A DNA stretch of 64,000 bases, from assembly GCA_036375715.1 (NCBI GenBank), contig DASVBS010000005.1, forward strand, positions 43,347-107,346, given 5' to 3'. Origin of the DNA: Longimicrobiaceae bacterium. Lineage in GTDB: Bacteria; Gemmatimonadota; Gemmatimonadetes; Longimicrobiales; Longimicrobiaceae. Positions within the stretch are counted from its first letter, which is position 1. Every line of letters begins with the position of its first letter. Under the pieces are notes generated by a model that was given only the letters and a program-made list of their open reading frames with translations, was not told the origin of the DNA and did no database searches. The translations under genes and the position numbers were made by a program. Positions 15,995 through 24,444 of the stretch are shown here, one piece after another.

Positions 15995-16768
15995 TCAGGT
16001 CAGGCGTCCCAGGTGAAGTTCGGTATCGTATTCGATGGTCACCCGACCGTCCTGCGCGTGGCGGTCGAAGATCTCGTCCAGTGCGCTCAACATGGGGGCC
16101 CGATCGGGGTGTCCTTCCGGCGGGGTGTAAGAGGAGGAGAGTAACCGGCCGCGCAGCCCCTCGCGGTCCAGTTGCTGGCCATGAGAGATGGTGCGCGTCA
16201 TCACCTCTCCGCCGAAGAAGTCCCTCACCTGCTCCGCGTGCGGATAACGACTCGCTACCGCCGCGTAGTCGGTTCCGTAGCGACGCAGCAGCGCCTCGTA
16301 CTCCAGCAGGAAGGCCGTCGAGGCGAGGCGCCGCGAGTTCCACACGAGAGCGATCCAGCCACCGGGCTTGAGGATCCGCTCGAACTCCCGTCTGGTGGCC
16401 ACCGGATCGAACCAGTGGAACGCCTGCGCGGCGGTGACGAAATCGACGCTGTGGTAGGGCAATCCGGTGGCTTCGGCGCTCCCCTTCACCGCGCGAAAGC
16501 GGGGGTTCTCGCCCAGCAAGGTCTCAGCCGCGGCGCGCATCGCGTCGTTCGGCTCCACGCCGATGACATTCGCGCCGGAGCGCAGCAGGAGCTCGGCGAA
16601 GATCCCCGTCCCCGCGCCGATATCGGCGGCGACCACCCCGGGCCCGAGGCCCACCCCCCTGAGGTCATCCAGTATCTCCTCGGGGTAGTCCGGGCGATAC
16701 CGCATATAATCGCCCACGCGATCGGTGAAGCGCTGACTAGGATCACCGAGATTGAAGAGCTGTTTCAT
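15995..16768 (-). CDS. Class I SAM-dependent methyltransferase
   Basis: 257 residues. Motif I is VAADIGAGTGIFAELLL (about residues 48-64), then an acidic end of beta-2 (VIGVEPNDAM), the post-II segment GSAEATGLPYHSVDFVTAAQ and the familiar AFHWFDP block with EFERILKPGGWIALVW. This is a Methyltransf_11-type enzyme whose substrate cannot be inferred. A GAGG lies seven bases before ATG 16768. The C-terminal quarter (SSSYTPPEGHPDRAPMLS) is the extra region typical of trans-aconitate-methyltransferase-like proteins. Confidence 0.9.
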   Translation of the reverse strand: MKQLFNLGDPSQRFTDRVGDYMRYRPDYPEEILDDLRGVGLGPGVVAADIGAGTGIFAELLLRSGANVIGVEPNDAMRAAAETLLGENPRFRAVKGSAEATGLPYHSVDFVTAAQAFHWFDPVATRREFERILKPGGWIALVWNSRRLASTAFLLEYEALLRRYGTDYAAVASRYPHAEQVRDFFGGEVMTRTISHGQQLDREGLRGRLLSSSYTPPEGHPDRAPMLSALDEIFDRHAQDGRVTIEYDTELHLGRLT

Positions 16769-16846
16769 GGGACTGCCTCGCGCTCGGCCGATGGGAATAC
16801 AACACTACCGCCCACCTCGGCCGGGTGGGAGGAGGGGAGGACCCCG

Positions 16847-17200
16847 TCAGAGGAAGCCGTGGTCGCGCGCGAGCTCTCGCGACACGCCGATGCGGATCAA
16901 GGAGGGCACTTCGTTGCGCCGGGCCACCGCGCGGGTGGAGAGCATGAACCGGTCATCACGGCCGTACACCTTGATATACAGCTCGGGTAGCGAGCCGCCG
17001 AGCCGGTCATCCACATCCACGAACTCGTGTGCGCGAAAGCGGAAGGTGGCCTCGCCGTACTCGTTGGTGATCTCCATGCCGAGGAAGTCGTCGCGGGAGA
17101 CCCGGTCGCGATCGTACAGGTATACGATCGCGCAGGGTAGCCATTCGGACGGCGAACCGTCGATATAAAGCTTTACCGTAGTCGTATATTCAACTGACAT
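16847..17200 (-). CDS. Small beta-sandwich protein, transthyretin-like, unknown function
   Basis: 117 residues starting MSVEYTTTVKLYIDGSPSEW. The run of short beta strands (AIVYLYDRD, EITNEYGEATFRFRAHEF, PELYIKVYGRD) and the NEYGEA turn recall transthyretin-like and carboxypeptidase regulatory-like domains. There is no signal peptide, so it would be cytoplasmic. I place the start at ATG 17200; the frame is open to 17485 but the added residues look random. It diverges from the exported gene at 17484 across a 283-base spacer. Confidence 0.65.
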   Translation of the reverse strand: MSVEYTTTVKLYIDGSPSEWLPCAIVYLYDRDRVSRDDFLGMEITNEYGEATFRFRAHEFVDVDDRLGGSLPELYIKVYGRDDRFMLSTRAVARRNEVPSLIRIGVSRELARDHGFL

Positions 17201-17483
17201 GACAACGTCACGGGTTGCACAGGCTTGGTGACGCCGCCGGGTCGCGACCGCCGGCGTCACCGGGAAATTGCCAGAGGAGTTGCATCCCGCCCAGCGAAGC
17301 TCGGGCTGTGTGCCGCATGGTTGCCGCGACGCCTCTCTGGAGCGGCTCCCCCTAACTCGTTGTGACCGAACGTCGTCGATCTGTACGGCGCGCTGCCCGG
17401 AATGCCGACGCGCCACAGGGCTCGCGGCTTGCCCTCTCCGCTCCCGTCCGGAAGGTACGACGAGCGAGAACAAGGAGCCCATC

Positions 17484-17969
17484 ATGCGTTACCGTTCCCT
17501 CCGCACCCACACCTTCACCCTTATGGCCCTGGTGGGTCTCCTCCTCTTCCACAGAGACGCCGCAGCGGCGCAGCAACTTCGTCCCGACCTGGCCCTCGAC
17601 GGACGCTGGATCACCCTCGAGCGGGTGGAGCTCGGTGCGTTGGAGCTCGACACCACCCACGTCCTCCCCATGGGACCCCACACCTACCAGGTACGCACGC
17701 GCTGGCAGTTCGACGAGGTGCAGACGTCGCCTGAGGGGTATCGCTACCGCTCCAGCGTCGCCGTCCGAGGGATCGATTGCCAGCGCCGGATGATGGCGAT
17801 CATCGCCTTTGCCGACCACGACGGGGGCCGCATCGTACGAGTCGAGGCCCAGCCCGTATACGCCGCGCGCTGGGACCGTGTAAATCCGAGGTCAATCGTG
17901 GATCGCATTGCCACCGTCGTTTGCAATCGAGCGGAACGTCGCGCCGTGACCGCCAGCCTCGACGGCTGA
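17484..17969 (+). CDS. Exported protein resembling the surface-adhesin E fold
   Basis: 161 residues with a Sec signal peptide (helix TLMALVGLLLF, cleavage near DAAAA-QQ, residue 30). The mature domain pattern, W-x-x-L near its start, RTRWQFDEVQ, YRSSVAVRGIDCQRRMM, then VNPRSIVDRIATVVC, matches the layout of the small surface-adhesin-E-like family, including the two cysteines (in GIDC and TVVC) that would form a disulfide. AAGGAG lies eight bases before ATG 17484. Function is unknown; the name of the family comes from a Haemophilus adhesin and need not apply. Confidence 0.75.
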   Translation: MRYRSLRTHTFTLMALVGLLLFHRDAAAAQQLRPDLALDGRWITLERVELGALELDTTHVLPMGPHTYQVRTRWQFDEVQTSPEGYRYRSSVAVRGIDCQRRMMAIIAFADHDGGRIVRVEAQPVYAARWDRVNPRSIVDRIATVVCNRAERRAVTASLDG

Positions 17970-17993
17970 GCGCTTCACCCGACGACCGCAGGA

Positions 17994-18027
17994 AATCGGC
18001 CGCTGAGCAGGTGCTCGGCGGCCGATT
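17994..18027. terminator. Bidirectional hairpin terminator
   Basis: AATCGGCCGC (17994-18003) pairs perfectly with GCGGCCGATT (18018-18027); GAGC/GCTC extends the stem inside. It lies between the convergent adhesin-like and Gfo/Idh genes. There is no long T-run. Confidence 0.75.
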
Positions 18028-18029
18028 CG

Positions 18030-19211
18030 TTACGATCCTGAAGGCCGACTCCGCCCCGCGCCCGGACTGCCTGGGGTGATGGTCCGCGCCTGGGCCTGCG
18101 CCCGCAGCGCGAGCTCGGTGGCCAGGAAACAGTGCGCCTGCGTCATCGCCGTCTCGGTTCGGTTGAGAACGTCGTCCACCAATTGCCGCCCGTAGGGGAG
18201 GTCGACGGTCGCGCAGTCTTCGTATTTCACCCCTTCGCGATCTACCAGAAAGAGATGGTTCCCTCCCTCGCGCCCGGCGATATCGACGTTCTTGCGAACC
18301 TCGATGTATCCCTCGCTGCCAAGGACTGTCAGCCGACCGTCGCCCCAGGTCGGTAGCCCGTCGGGAGTGAACCAGTCTACGCGAACATAGCCGGAGCCGC
18401 GATCACCGCGCACCATCACATCTCCGAAATCCTCTATTCCCGGGTACTGCGGATGGTGAAGGTTGCCGACCTGCGCCGCCAGGATCTCGCCCGAGGTGGA
18501 ACCGGTGAAGAAGAGGAACTGGTCGAGCTGGTGCGACCCGATGTCGCAGATGATGCCGCCGTACGCCTCCCGGTCGAAGAACCACTCCGGACGCGTCTCA
18601 GGGTTCATCCGATGGGGGCCCAGCCCGATGGTCTGAATCACGTCGCCGATCGCCCCGGCCGCGACCAGCTCACCGGCGCGGACCGTCGCCCGGTTTTCGA
18701 AGCGCTCGCTGTACATGATCGAGTAGATGCGCCCCGTCTCGGCCTGGACGCGGCGTACCTCGGCGAGCTGTTCCAGGGTGGTGATCCCGGGCTTGTCGCT
18801 CATGTAATCCTTCCCTGCGCGCATCACGCGGATGCCGAGCGGTGCCCGCTGGTTCGGGATCGTGGCGGATACGACGAGCTGGATCGACGGATCCTCCAGG
18901 ATCTCCTCCGCGCTCGACGCCCGCTTTGCATCCGGGTAGCGGCGTGCGAACTGGGCGCCGAGGTCCGGTTCGGCGGAGAAGAAGGAGACCAGCTCCCCAC
19001 CGCCACGTTTCACCGCCTCCACCTGCCCGTAGATGTGGCCGTGGTTCATCCCGATCGCCGCGAAGCGGATACGCGCCTGGCGGCTGCGGGAGCGGCTGGT
19101 GAGGATCGCCGGAGCTGCGGCCGCGACGCCCGGCAGCGCGGCTGCCGCCGCGGCACCGGTGGCGAGGCGAACCGAGGTGGTCAGAAGCTCGCGTCGGGTG
19201 ATCTTCTTCAT
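18030..19211 (-). CDS. Gfo/Idh/MocA-family oxidoreductase with Tat-type signal
   Basis: 393 residues. The N-terminus MKKITRRELLTTSVRLATGA with the following Ala-rich helix and AAAAPAIL is a twin-arginine export signal, though the TRRELL motif departs from the SRRxFLK consensus. The Rossmann domain starts at IRFAAIGMNHGHIYG; the dehydrogenase signature M-x-DKP (YMSDKPG) carries the catalytic Lys. The C-terminal domain contains GGIICDIGSHQLDQFLFF. Tat export with folded NAD(P) cofactor is common in this family of sugar and inositol dehydrogenases. The C-terminal tail after residue 375 is Gly/Ser/Arg-rich and low complexity. Confidence 0.9.
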   Translation of the reverse strand: MKKITRRELLTTSVRLATGAAAAAALPGVAAAAPAILTSRSRSRQARIRFAAIGMNHGHIYGQVEAVKRGGGELVSFFSAEPDLGAQFARRYPDAKRASSAEEILEDPSIQLVVSATIPNQRAPLGIRVMRAGKDYMSDKPGITTLEQLAEVRRVQAETGRIYSIMYSERFENRATVRAGELVAAGAIGDVIQTIGLGPHRMNPETRPEWFFDREAYGGIICDIGSHQLDQFLFFTGSTSGEILAAQVGNLHHPQYPGIEDFGDVMVRGDRGSGYVRVDWFTPDGLPTWGDGRLTVLGSEGYIEVRKNVDIAGREGGNHLFLVDREGVKYEDCATVDLPYGRQLVDDVLNRTETAMTQAHCFLATELALRAQAQARTITPGSPGAGRSRPSGS

Positions 19212-19259
19212 GCGTGGGGTAGGAATGGTCGGGGTGGCCGCATCGGCTACCCGGGTGAA

Positions 19260-19784
19260 TCAGTCGTCCCGCAGGGCAATGGGGAGGAGTGTCTCCCAGC
19301 GTTCCCTTCGGTCGGCACCGCTGGGTGATGGTGACCCGGTCTCCCGGAGGTGGGTGGAGTAGCCGAGCTGCTCCGCTCCCAGCTCGCTGAGAAGCGACTC
19401 CAGCAGCTGCAGGGTCTCCGGGTCATCAGTGACGTGGGCGAGCAGCTGGAGCCGCGGGATGGCGAAGGACCGGGTGCCCGACTCCCGGACCACGCGGGCG
19501 TACTCCAGAAGCTCCGAACGCGCCTCCTCGTAGCGCTCGAGACCGATGAGCAGGAAGAGGAGAGTATAGCGGGTGCGAACCACGTCGGGGGAGAGGCGGA
19601 TCAGCTTGCGGCAGATCCGCATTGCTTCCTCGAAGGAGCGGGCGTCCAGGAAAGCATCGATGGCCCAGCCGTAGCTAACCTTGGCCTGCTCGATCCGGCT
19701 GTCGTAGACGCATTCGTCTCCGGCCAATTCGAACGCCCTCGCTCGCTCGAGCGGGGGAGACGTCTGACGCTCGCTCACCGACAT
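19260..19784 (-). CDS. TPR-like helical repeat protein, unknown function
   Basis: 174 residues without signal peptide. Residues 12-130 form paired helices with TPR-type spacing (ARAFELAGDECVYDSRI, AIDAFLDARSFEEAMRICRK, RYTLLFLLIGLERYEEARSE). Such repeats bind other proteins; no catalytic motif is present. The C-terminal 40 residues are polar and probably disordered. GGAAG sits about nine bases before the ATG. It follows the Gfo/Idh gene's upstream side on the same strand with a 48-base gap. Confidence 0.7.
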   Translation of the reverse strand: MSVSERQTSPPLERARAFELAGDECVYDSRIEQAKVSYGWAIDAFLDARSFEEAMRICRKLIRLSPDVVRTRYTLLFLLIGLERYEEARSELLEYARVVRESGTRSFAIPRLQLLAHVTDDPETLQLLESLLSELGAEQLGYSTHLRETGSPSPSGADRRERWETLLPIALRDD

Positions 19785-19821
19785 GTGTGATGACTTCCCA
19801 CGGTCTCCCCCACCCCTGCGA

Positions 19822-20160
19822 TCACGCGCTCGGCAGGGGCAGAGACGGATACGGCGCGGAGCTCCCGTTGGAGGCCACCGCTACCGAGTAGAGCTCGCTG
19901 ACCACCGGGGTCGCGAAGAACGGGGTGAGCTTCGCTACCTGTTCCCTAAGGTAGCCGCTCGTTTCGCTGGCGGCGAGGTCCGCCTCGGAGGCCCACTGGG
20001 TGATCGAGATGGCGCGCTCGGTGATCGGGTCGATCAGCAGCATGGCCCGCCGGAAGCCCGGCTGCCGCCGCGCCGCCGGCAGAATCGATTCGCGGTAGAT
20101 CCGTGTCGCCTCCTCCGCCGTGCCAGGTTTGAGCTGTACGGTGATCACACGTGCATGCAT
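19822..20160 (-). CDS. Antibiotic biosynthesis monooxygenase (ABM) domain protein
   Basis: 112 residues: a single dimeric alpha-beta ABM barrel (VITVQLKPGTAEEATRIY, PGFRRAMLLID, AISITQWASEADLAAS). Members include small monooxygenases and haem-degrading or scavenging proteins, and many have no known reaction. The start is ATG 20160 with GGAGGT five bases before it, which rules out the longer open frame to 20238. The last 15 residues are a Ser/Pro-rich tail. Confidence 0.85.
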   Translation of the reverse strand: MHARVITVQLKPGTAEEATRIYRESILPAARRQPGFRRAMLLIDPITERAISITQWASEADLAASETSGYLREQVAKLTPFFATPVVSELYSVAVASNGSSAPYPSLPLPSA

Positions 20161-20567
20161 CGCGCACCTCCGGAGCGAGGGGTGAAGGTCGACGATCGGA
20201 TGAGAAACCACGCAGGTCACAGGGGACACGGAGGGCACGGAGGATCTTCCCCCTCAACTCACTGATTCAATCGAGGTTGAAGGATGGGCCTGGAAGTGGC
20301 TCGCCGATCCTCCGTGCCCTCAGTGCGGACCTCGGTGCCCTCGGTGGCTTCCAAGCGAATACATGTTAAGACAAAACACGCTCAAACGCGCAAGGGCACG
20401 GAATAGATATTCGCTTGATTGAAGGCATTAGTAAGCACCGCATGGCTCGGGCCCATTCGGCGGATATGACCATGCTGGCCCGATGAAAGTGGGCTTTCCG
20501 GTCAGGCAAGGCTCTTGCGCTAGGGGCAGCACGATCCGTCACTCACCCGTCGCAAGGAGCGCAGCCC
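20161..20567. other. 407-base intergenic region, divergent promoters plus repeat element
   Basis: No gene is recognised. The left half holds the mirrored 9-base repeat element (20217-20340). The right half is AT-richer than its surroundings (around 20340-20440) and probably holds the promoter of the DUF892 gene, but no good -35/-10 pair stands out. Confidence 0.5.
20217..20340. repeat. Mirrored 9-base repeat element with 15-bp perfect inverted repeat
   Basis: Left arm: tandem units close to GGACACGGA / GGGCACGGA. Right arm: CCTCCGTGC, CCTCAGTGC and CCTCGGTG-type units. The core AGGGCACGGAGGATC (20232-20246) is repeated exactly as its reverse complement at 20306-20320, 59 bases away. Same mirrored plan as the heptamer elements with a different unit and period. 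Confidence 0.8.
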
Positions 20568-21071
20568 ATGCCGAACATGACCGAGCCCAAGGACCTTCTC
20601 GTACACGAGCTGGGAGATCTGCTGTACGCCGAGCGTCGCTTTCTGACCGCGACCAAGGGCCTCGTTCGCGAGGCGAATGATCCCCAGCTCAAGCAGCGGC
20701 TGGAGAAGCACGTGCAAGAGACTGAAACCCAGATCGAGCGGCTCAACCAGGCCTTCTCCTCGATCGGCGAGAAGGCCAAGGCCGAAAAGTGCGAAGCAGC
20801 CATCGGCCTGCGGGAGGAGCACGACTCCTTCAAGTCGGAAGAGAAGCCCTCGAAGGAGCTACTCGAAGCGTTCGACCTGGGATCGGGCCTCCGCGTCGAG
20901 CACTACGAGATCGCCGCGTATCGCTCGGCCATTGCGGTCGCGAACGCGCTCGGTGAGCAGGAGTGCGCCGAGATCCTGCGCGAGAGCCTGCGCGAGGAAG
21001 AGGAGATGGCCGACTTCCTCGAGCAGGCCGCCCCCGCCGCGTTGGAGAAGCTGCTGGTTGCTAAGGTATAG
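20568..21071 (+). CDS. DUF892 (YciE/YciF) ferritin-like protein
   Basis: 167 residues, the normal size. The four-helix ferritin-like pattern is clear: LLVHELGDLLYAERRFLTA, the second helix QRLEKHVQETETQIERLNQ, then VEHYEIAAYRSAIAVANALG and EECAE-type C-terminal helix with REEEEMADFL. Glu and His residues at the helix positions used for a di-iron centre are present. The family is linked to stress and iron or oxidant protection, without a defined reaction. AAGGAG lies eight bases before the ATG. A strong hairpin terminator follows. Confidence 0.9.
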   Translation: MPNMTEPKDLLVHELGDLLYAERRFLTATKGLVREANDPQLKQRLEKHVQETETQIERLNQAFSSIGEKAKAEKCEAAIGLREEHDSFKSEEKPSKELLEAFDLGSGLRVEHYEIAAYRSAIAVANALGEQECAEILRESLREEEEMADFLEQAAPAALEKLLVAKV

Positions 21072-21081
21072 GCGTCGGCTG

Positions 21082-21121
21082 ACGGAGAAGGAGGGCCGGG
21101 CTCCCGGCCACCCTTCTCCGT
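21082..21121. terminator. Bidirectional hairpin terminator
   Basis: ACGGAGAAGG (21082-21091) pairs with CCTTCTCCGT (21112-21121), and GGCCGGG/CCCGGCC extends the stem inside across a small internal loop. It lies between the convergent DUF892 and CBS genes. Confidence 0.8.
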
Positions 21122-21141
21122 ACCCTTCTCGCCTTCCGCGC

Positions 21142-21573
21142 TCACAAAGGCGTGCCTTCGATATAGGCGTGAAGGTAGCGGTTTTCCACCTCCACGCTCT
21201 GACGCAACGCGTTCACCACGTCGCCGATGGAGATGATGCCGCATAGCGCTCCCTGATCGACGATCGGGAGGTGGCGGATCCGCTTCTCGGTCATGATGTC
21301 CATCACCTCCTCGATCTCCGCGTCCGGCGACGCGGTGATGAGCTCCACCGTCATCAGGTCCCGTACTCTCGAGGTCGCCAGGCGTTGGATGTCCTCTGCT
21401 CCCCAGCGTAGCAGATCGCGCTCGGTGATGATCCCCCGCAGCCGCCCGTCTACCACGACCAGGGCGCCGATCCCGTTGTTGACCAGGACCCGCATCGCCT
21501 CCTGAATGGGGACGTCGGGGGTGATCGTGACGACGAGAGATCCTTTCACGCGCAGCAGGTCGCGGATCTTCAT
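21142..21573 (-). CDS. Two-CBS-domain protein
   Basis: 143 residues made of a single Bateman module: first CBS about residues 5-60 (VPIQEAMRVLVNNGIGALVV, GIITERDLLR), second about 70-130 (DAEIEEVMDIMTEKRIRHLP, GIISIGDVVNAL). Such modules bind adenine nucleotides and act as energy or redox sensors; alone they regulate partner proteins. GGAG lies seven bases before the ATG. It shares strand with the membrane protein gene 66 bases upstream, a possible partner. Confidence 0.9.
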   Translation of the reverse strand: MKIRDLLRVKGSLVVTITPDVPIQEAMRVLVNNGIGALVVVDGRLRGIITERDLLRWGAEDIQRLATSRVRDLMTVELITASPDAEIEEVMDIMTEKRIRHLPIVDQGALCGIISIGDVVNALRQSVEVENRYLHAYIEGTPL

Positions 21574-21639
21574 GGGCGCCTCCGGGAATGGTGGGAGATT
21601 TCGTGCCCGGCAAGAGAGGGACCAGCGAGGCGGTCCGGC

Positions 21640-22062
21640 TCAGTCGTTCCCCTCCGCCCCCTGGGCGCGCCGCGTCAGGCGCGCCTCGCCCAGCCTCACG
21701 ATCACGAAGGCCAGCAGCGCCACCACAAAGAAGACCAGCAGGACCCACGCGATCCCCTGTAGCGTGCCGATCACGGTGCGATAGATCTCGAGAATCCAGC
21801 GCTCGGACGTGAGCGAGAGGATCTCTCCCTGCTCGGGCCCGTAAGGGGGAGTGATGTAGCGCTCCAGCTGAAAGATACGCACACCGCTCGAGATCCCGAC
21901 CACCAGGACGGCGAAGCGGAGGTACATCGTCCAGGCGTAGGAGATCTCGCGATCGACGATCTGCCCTAGAATTCGCTCGATAGGGTTGGCGAACCACTTC
22001 GCGACCACGAGCGCCACCGCGGTGGCGATGAGGAAGGTGACGATTAGCAGGGTGATGAACAT
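21640..22062 (-). CDS. Membrane protein of unknown function
   Basis: 140 residues with three probable membrane helices: the N-terminal MFITLLIVTFLIATAVALVV, a middle one around YLRFAVLVVGISSGV and a C-terminal one around VLLVFFVVALLAFVIV, with an Arg-rich cytoplasmic end. The segment FANPIERILGQIVDREISYAW is distinctive but not assigned to a named family by me. I start at ATG 22062, which puts the first helix at the N-terminus; the frame runs open to 22122. It precedes the CBS-domain gene on the same strand. Confidence 0.7.
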   Translation of the reverse strand: MFITLLIVTFLIATAVALVVAKWFANPIERILGQIVDREISYAWTMYLRFAVLVVGISSGVRIFQLERYITPPYGPEQGEILSLTSERWILEIYRTVIGTLQGIAWVLLVFFVVALLAFVIVRLGEARLTRRAQGAEGND

Positions 22063-22134
22063 GGCGTTTTCTGTCGAAGGTCGTCTGCAGCCCGTACTCG
22101 TGCCGACAGCGCTTTCCTGCACCGCCCACTCGCT

Positions 22135-22935
22135 TCACCACCCCAACCCCAGCCCCAGCCGGGTCCAGAAGACGAGCACGCCACAATCTCCGCCGCCGAT
22201 CGGCCCCACCGGGCGGAACTGCGCCGGTGCGGTGGCCCCGCTTTGATACGCCTCGACGGCCCGAATGGCGTTGGCGTTCACCAGCGATTCGAGGAACACC
22301 CCGTCCTCGTCACTCCTCTCGTGCAGACGCGAGGTCTGGGTTCCCCGGTAGGCGAGTCGCCCGTCGACGTAGACGGTCGGCTCACAATAACGATTACGTC
22401 CGGTCATCAGCACACGACTCCCCCCCATTCCGGGTATGATCTGGAACCCGGGAATGTCGGTCAGCAGATCGGCGGGGGTGTTCGGGTGCCGACGCTCCAC
22501 CTCGTACGGTCCCAGGAAGGTTCCCGCGATAGCGTCGCGGCGGGTGAAGAATCCGCTCGGGTCGAGGGGCGGTCCCCGCGTCGTCACCGTGACGGCCTCG
22601 AGTGTTGTCGGCCGGAGCGGCATCCGGACGGCAAAATCGAGCGTATCGCTCCCGGTCAGCGGGAGCTCCCTGGAGGCGGTGGTCGCGTAGCCAGCCCGCT
22701 CCACTCGCAGGACAAACCTGCCGGGGCTCGTTCGCAGGGCGAACCACCCCTCCTCGTTCGTGAGGACGGATCCGCGGACCGTACGATCGGGGTTGAGGAC
22801 CAGCACGGTGGCAGAGGCGATGCCCTCTCCCGTCACCATGTCCATCACTCTACCGTGCAGGTACTGTGCTTCGGCGGAGGCTGCTGCGCAGAGGAGGGCC
22901 GCGATGGGCGTCAGAAGGGTGGGTGCCGCGCGCAT
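22135..22935 (-). CDS. CarboxypepD_reg plus TonB-plug protein without a barrel
   Basis: 266 residues. A Sec signal peptide (LLTPIAALLCAAASAEAQ, cleavage near residue 24) is followed by a carboxypeptidase regulatory-like beta domain (residues 26-105: GRVMDMVTGEGIASATVLVL, EEGWFALRTSPGRFVLRVE). Residues 145-245 resemble a TonB receptor plug (RRHPNTPADLLTDIPGFQI, then a Cys pair CEPTVYVDGRL and GGDCGV). No 22-strand barrel follows; the protein simply ends. Stand-alone proteins of this kind are numerous in Gemmatimonadota-like genomes. ATG 22935 is taken as the start because the signal peptide begins there. Confidence 0.8.
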   Translation of the reverse strand: MRAAPTLLTPIAALLCAAASAEAQYLHGRVMDMVTGEGIASATVLVLNPDRTVRGSVLTNEEGWFALRTSPGRFVLRVERAGYATTASRELPLTGSDTLDFAVRMPLRPTTLEAVTVTTRGPPLDPSGFFTRRDAIAGTFLGPYEVERRHPNTPADLLTDIPGFQIIPGMGGSRVLMTGRNRYCEPTVYVDGRLAYRGTQTSRLHERSDEDGVFLESLVNANAIRAVEAYQSGATAPAQFRPVGPIGGGDCGVLVFWTRLGLGLGW

Positions 22936-23047
22936 AGCTCGCTCGGGAATGCGGGAAGCGGGAGCGAACGGGAAGGCGGAGAACATCTACCTCCAAGCTA
23001 AGATTCGCGCGGCTGGGGATCAATCCACGCGTGGGGGGCCAGTCCTT

Positions 23048-23665
23048 TCAAGGAACGATCGCGGAGAGGGTGAGCCCGAAACCGCCGGGGACGGACGTCA
23101 CAGTGGCTGAAATCGGCATCCGGTAGTGCTGCCACTGGTCCTGTGCGAACATCATGCCGAGGATGGCTCCTATCCCGGCGCCAGCCGCGGTACCGACCAC
23201 GCCGCTCACCACCACCGCCTCGGCAAAGCGCTCCGGTGCGCGCGAGGTCGCGATCAGCGGCCCGGAAACCAGACCTCCTGCGCCGCCGACGAACGCCCCG
23301 AAGCGAGCCATGCGCCAGGAGGAGCGGCCCCGATCGACGCCCTCGTTGCGGGACAGGGCGTGGATGCTGGCGATCGGGAAGGAGACGAGCGCCCCTGTCC
23401 GCCGTTCGCGCACCTCCAGCGTCGAGCCCTCGTAGAGGACGACCGTGCCCCGAACGCGGCCGCTGCGCACGGAGGGCGCGAACACGCGAACGTCGTCCCC
23501 GGTCCGTAAGGTGTCCACCCCGACCTGCGCTCCGGCCGTAGCGGGGAGGAGCGATAGCAGGAGCGCCAGGAGGGCGATTACTCGGGCCACGACGGAGGGC
23601 AGGCCGTCTGATGCGCGGCGGGAGCCCTTTCGGTTGGCCGATGGTCCGGTTGCGTTGCAGTGCAT
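23048..23665 (-). CDS. Exported glycine-rich membrane-associated protein, unknown function
   Basis: 205 residues. The hydrophobic run VIALLALLLSLLPATAGAQ is a signal peptide with a long N-region; a GTG at 23590 would give a standard-length signal, but ATG 23665 overlaps the stop of the upstream arylesterase (TGATG), which argues for coupled translation from there. The mature part has an N-terminal beta region (VRVFAPSVRSGRVRGTVVLY, TGALVSFPIASIHAL) like those that sense or set a surface property, then Gly/Ala-rich helices (GAFVGGAGGLVSG, GVVGTAAGAGIGAILGMMFA) that could insert into a membrane. No function is known. Confidence 0.7.
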   Translation of the reverse strand: MHCNATGPSANRKGSRRASDGLPSVVARVIALLALLLSLLPATAGAQVGVDTLRTGDDVRVFAPSVRSGRVRGTVVLYEGSTLEVRERRTGALVSFPIASIHALSRNEGVDRGRSSWRMARFGAFVGGAGGLVSGPLIATSRAPERFAEAVVVSGVVGTAAGAGIGAILGMMFAQDQWQHYRMPISATVTSVPGGFGLTLSAIVP

Positions 23666-24444
23666 CAAGGCGCCCCCGGACCAGAGCCTCCGTGCCGTTC
23701 TCCGGCATCGGCCGGGGCGGTGGACAGGGCGCCCGCCCACTCGCGCAGGATCGGCCCGAGCACCTCCCAGACGTTGTCAGCCACCACGCGCGCGCCTTCC
23801 TCGTTCGGGTGAATGCCGTCGGCCTGGTTCATCTCGGGGACCCCGCCCACCCCTCGCAGAAGGAACGGGATGAGGGCGAGGTCGTTCTCTTCGGCCAGCT
23901 CCACATACATCTCCCGGAAGCGATCGGTGTACTCCCTCCCCAGATTCGGAGGCGCGAGCATTCCCGCCAGGACGATCTCCGCCTCCGGCCGTTCAGCGCG
24001 CACCCGATCCACGATCGCCTGGATGTTCGCCCGGGTGGAGTCGAGGTCCATACCGCGCAGCATGTCGTTGGCGCCGGTCTCCAGCACGAGGATCTCGAAA
24101 TCCTGCCGCATCAGCCAATCGAGGCGCCGCAGGGCTCCCGCCGATGTTTCGCCGCTCACACCGGCGTTGACGATCCGGAAGGGCAGACCAACGGAGTCGA
24201 CCCGCTCCTGGAGGAGGGCCGGATAGGCGTCTTCCGGCTGCAGCCCCAACCCGGCGGTGAGGCTGGTGCCGAGAACGAGGACTGTGCTGCGCTCGTCCGT
24301 CGCGACGGCTGCCGCCGAGGCGGCGCCGCCGGCGGCGCTGTCGGAACCGGCCGCGGAGGTGCTGTTGCGCCCGTCTCCCCCGCAGCCGATCATCACCGCC
24401 AGTGCGAGAATTGCCAGAAGCTGGCGCCCGATCGATTCCATCAT
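23665..24444 (-). CDS. SGNH/GDSL arylesterase lipoprotein, TesA-like
   Basis: 259 residues. A lipoprotein signal ends at Cys21 (LAVMIGC) with an Ala/Ser-rich linker to residue 52. SGNH blocks follow: GTSLTAG with nucleophile Ser61, the Gly of NAGVSGET, GANDM (Asn), and DGIHPNEEG with the Asp and His of the triad. It is related to E. coli TesA, a periplasmic thioesterase/arylesterase/lysophospholipase. It sits head to head with an ABC ATPase-permease pair, exactly as tesA does with ybbA-ybbP, and the two ATGs share bases (CATG at 24442-24445). Confidence 0.9.
   Translation of the reverse strand: MMESIGRQLLAILALAVMIGCGGDGRNSTSAAGSDSAAGGAASAAAVATDERSTVLVLGTSLTAGLGLQPEDAYPALLQERVDSVGLPFRIVNAGVSGETSAGALRRLDWLMRQDFEILVLETGANDMLRGMDLDSTRANIQAIVDRVRAERPEAEIVLAGMLAPPNLGREYTDRFREMYVELAEENDLALIPFLLRGVGGVPEMNQADGIHPNEEGARVVADNVWEVLGPILREWAGALSTAPADAGERHGGSGPGAP

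Noticed and set aside
20903..22186. 427-residue minus-strand frame
   Set aside because: Runs across the ends of four better supported genes in other frames.
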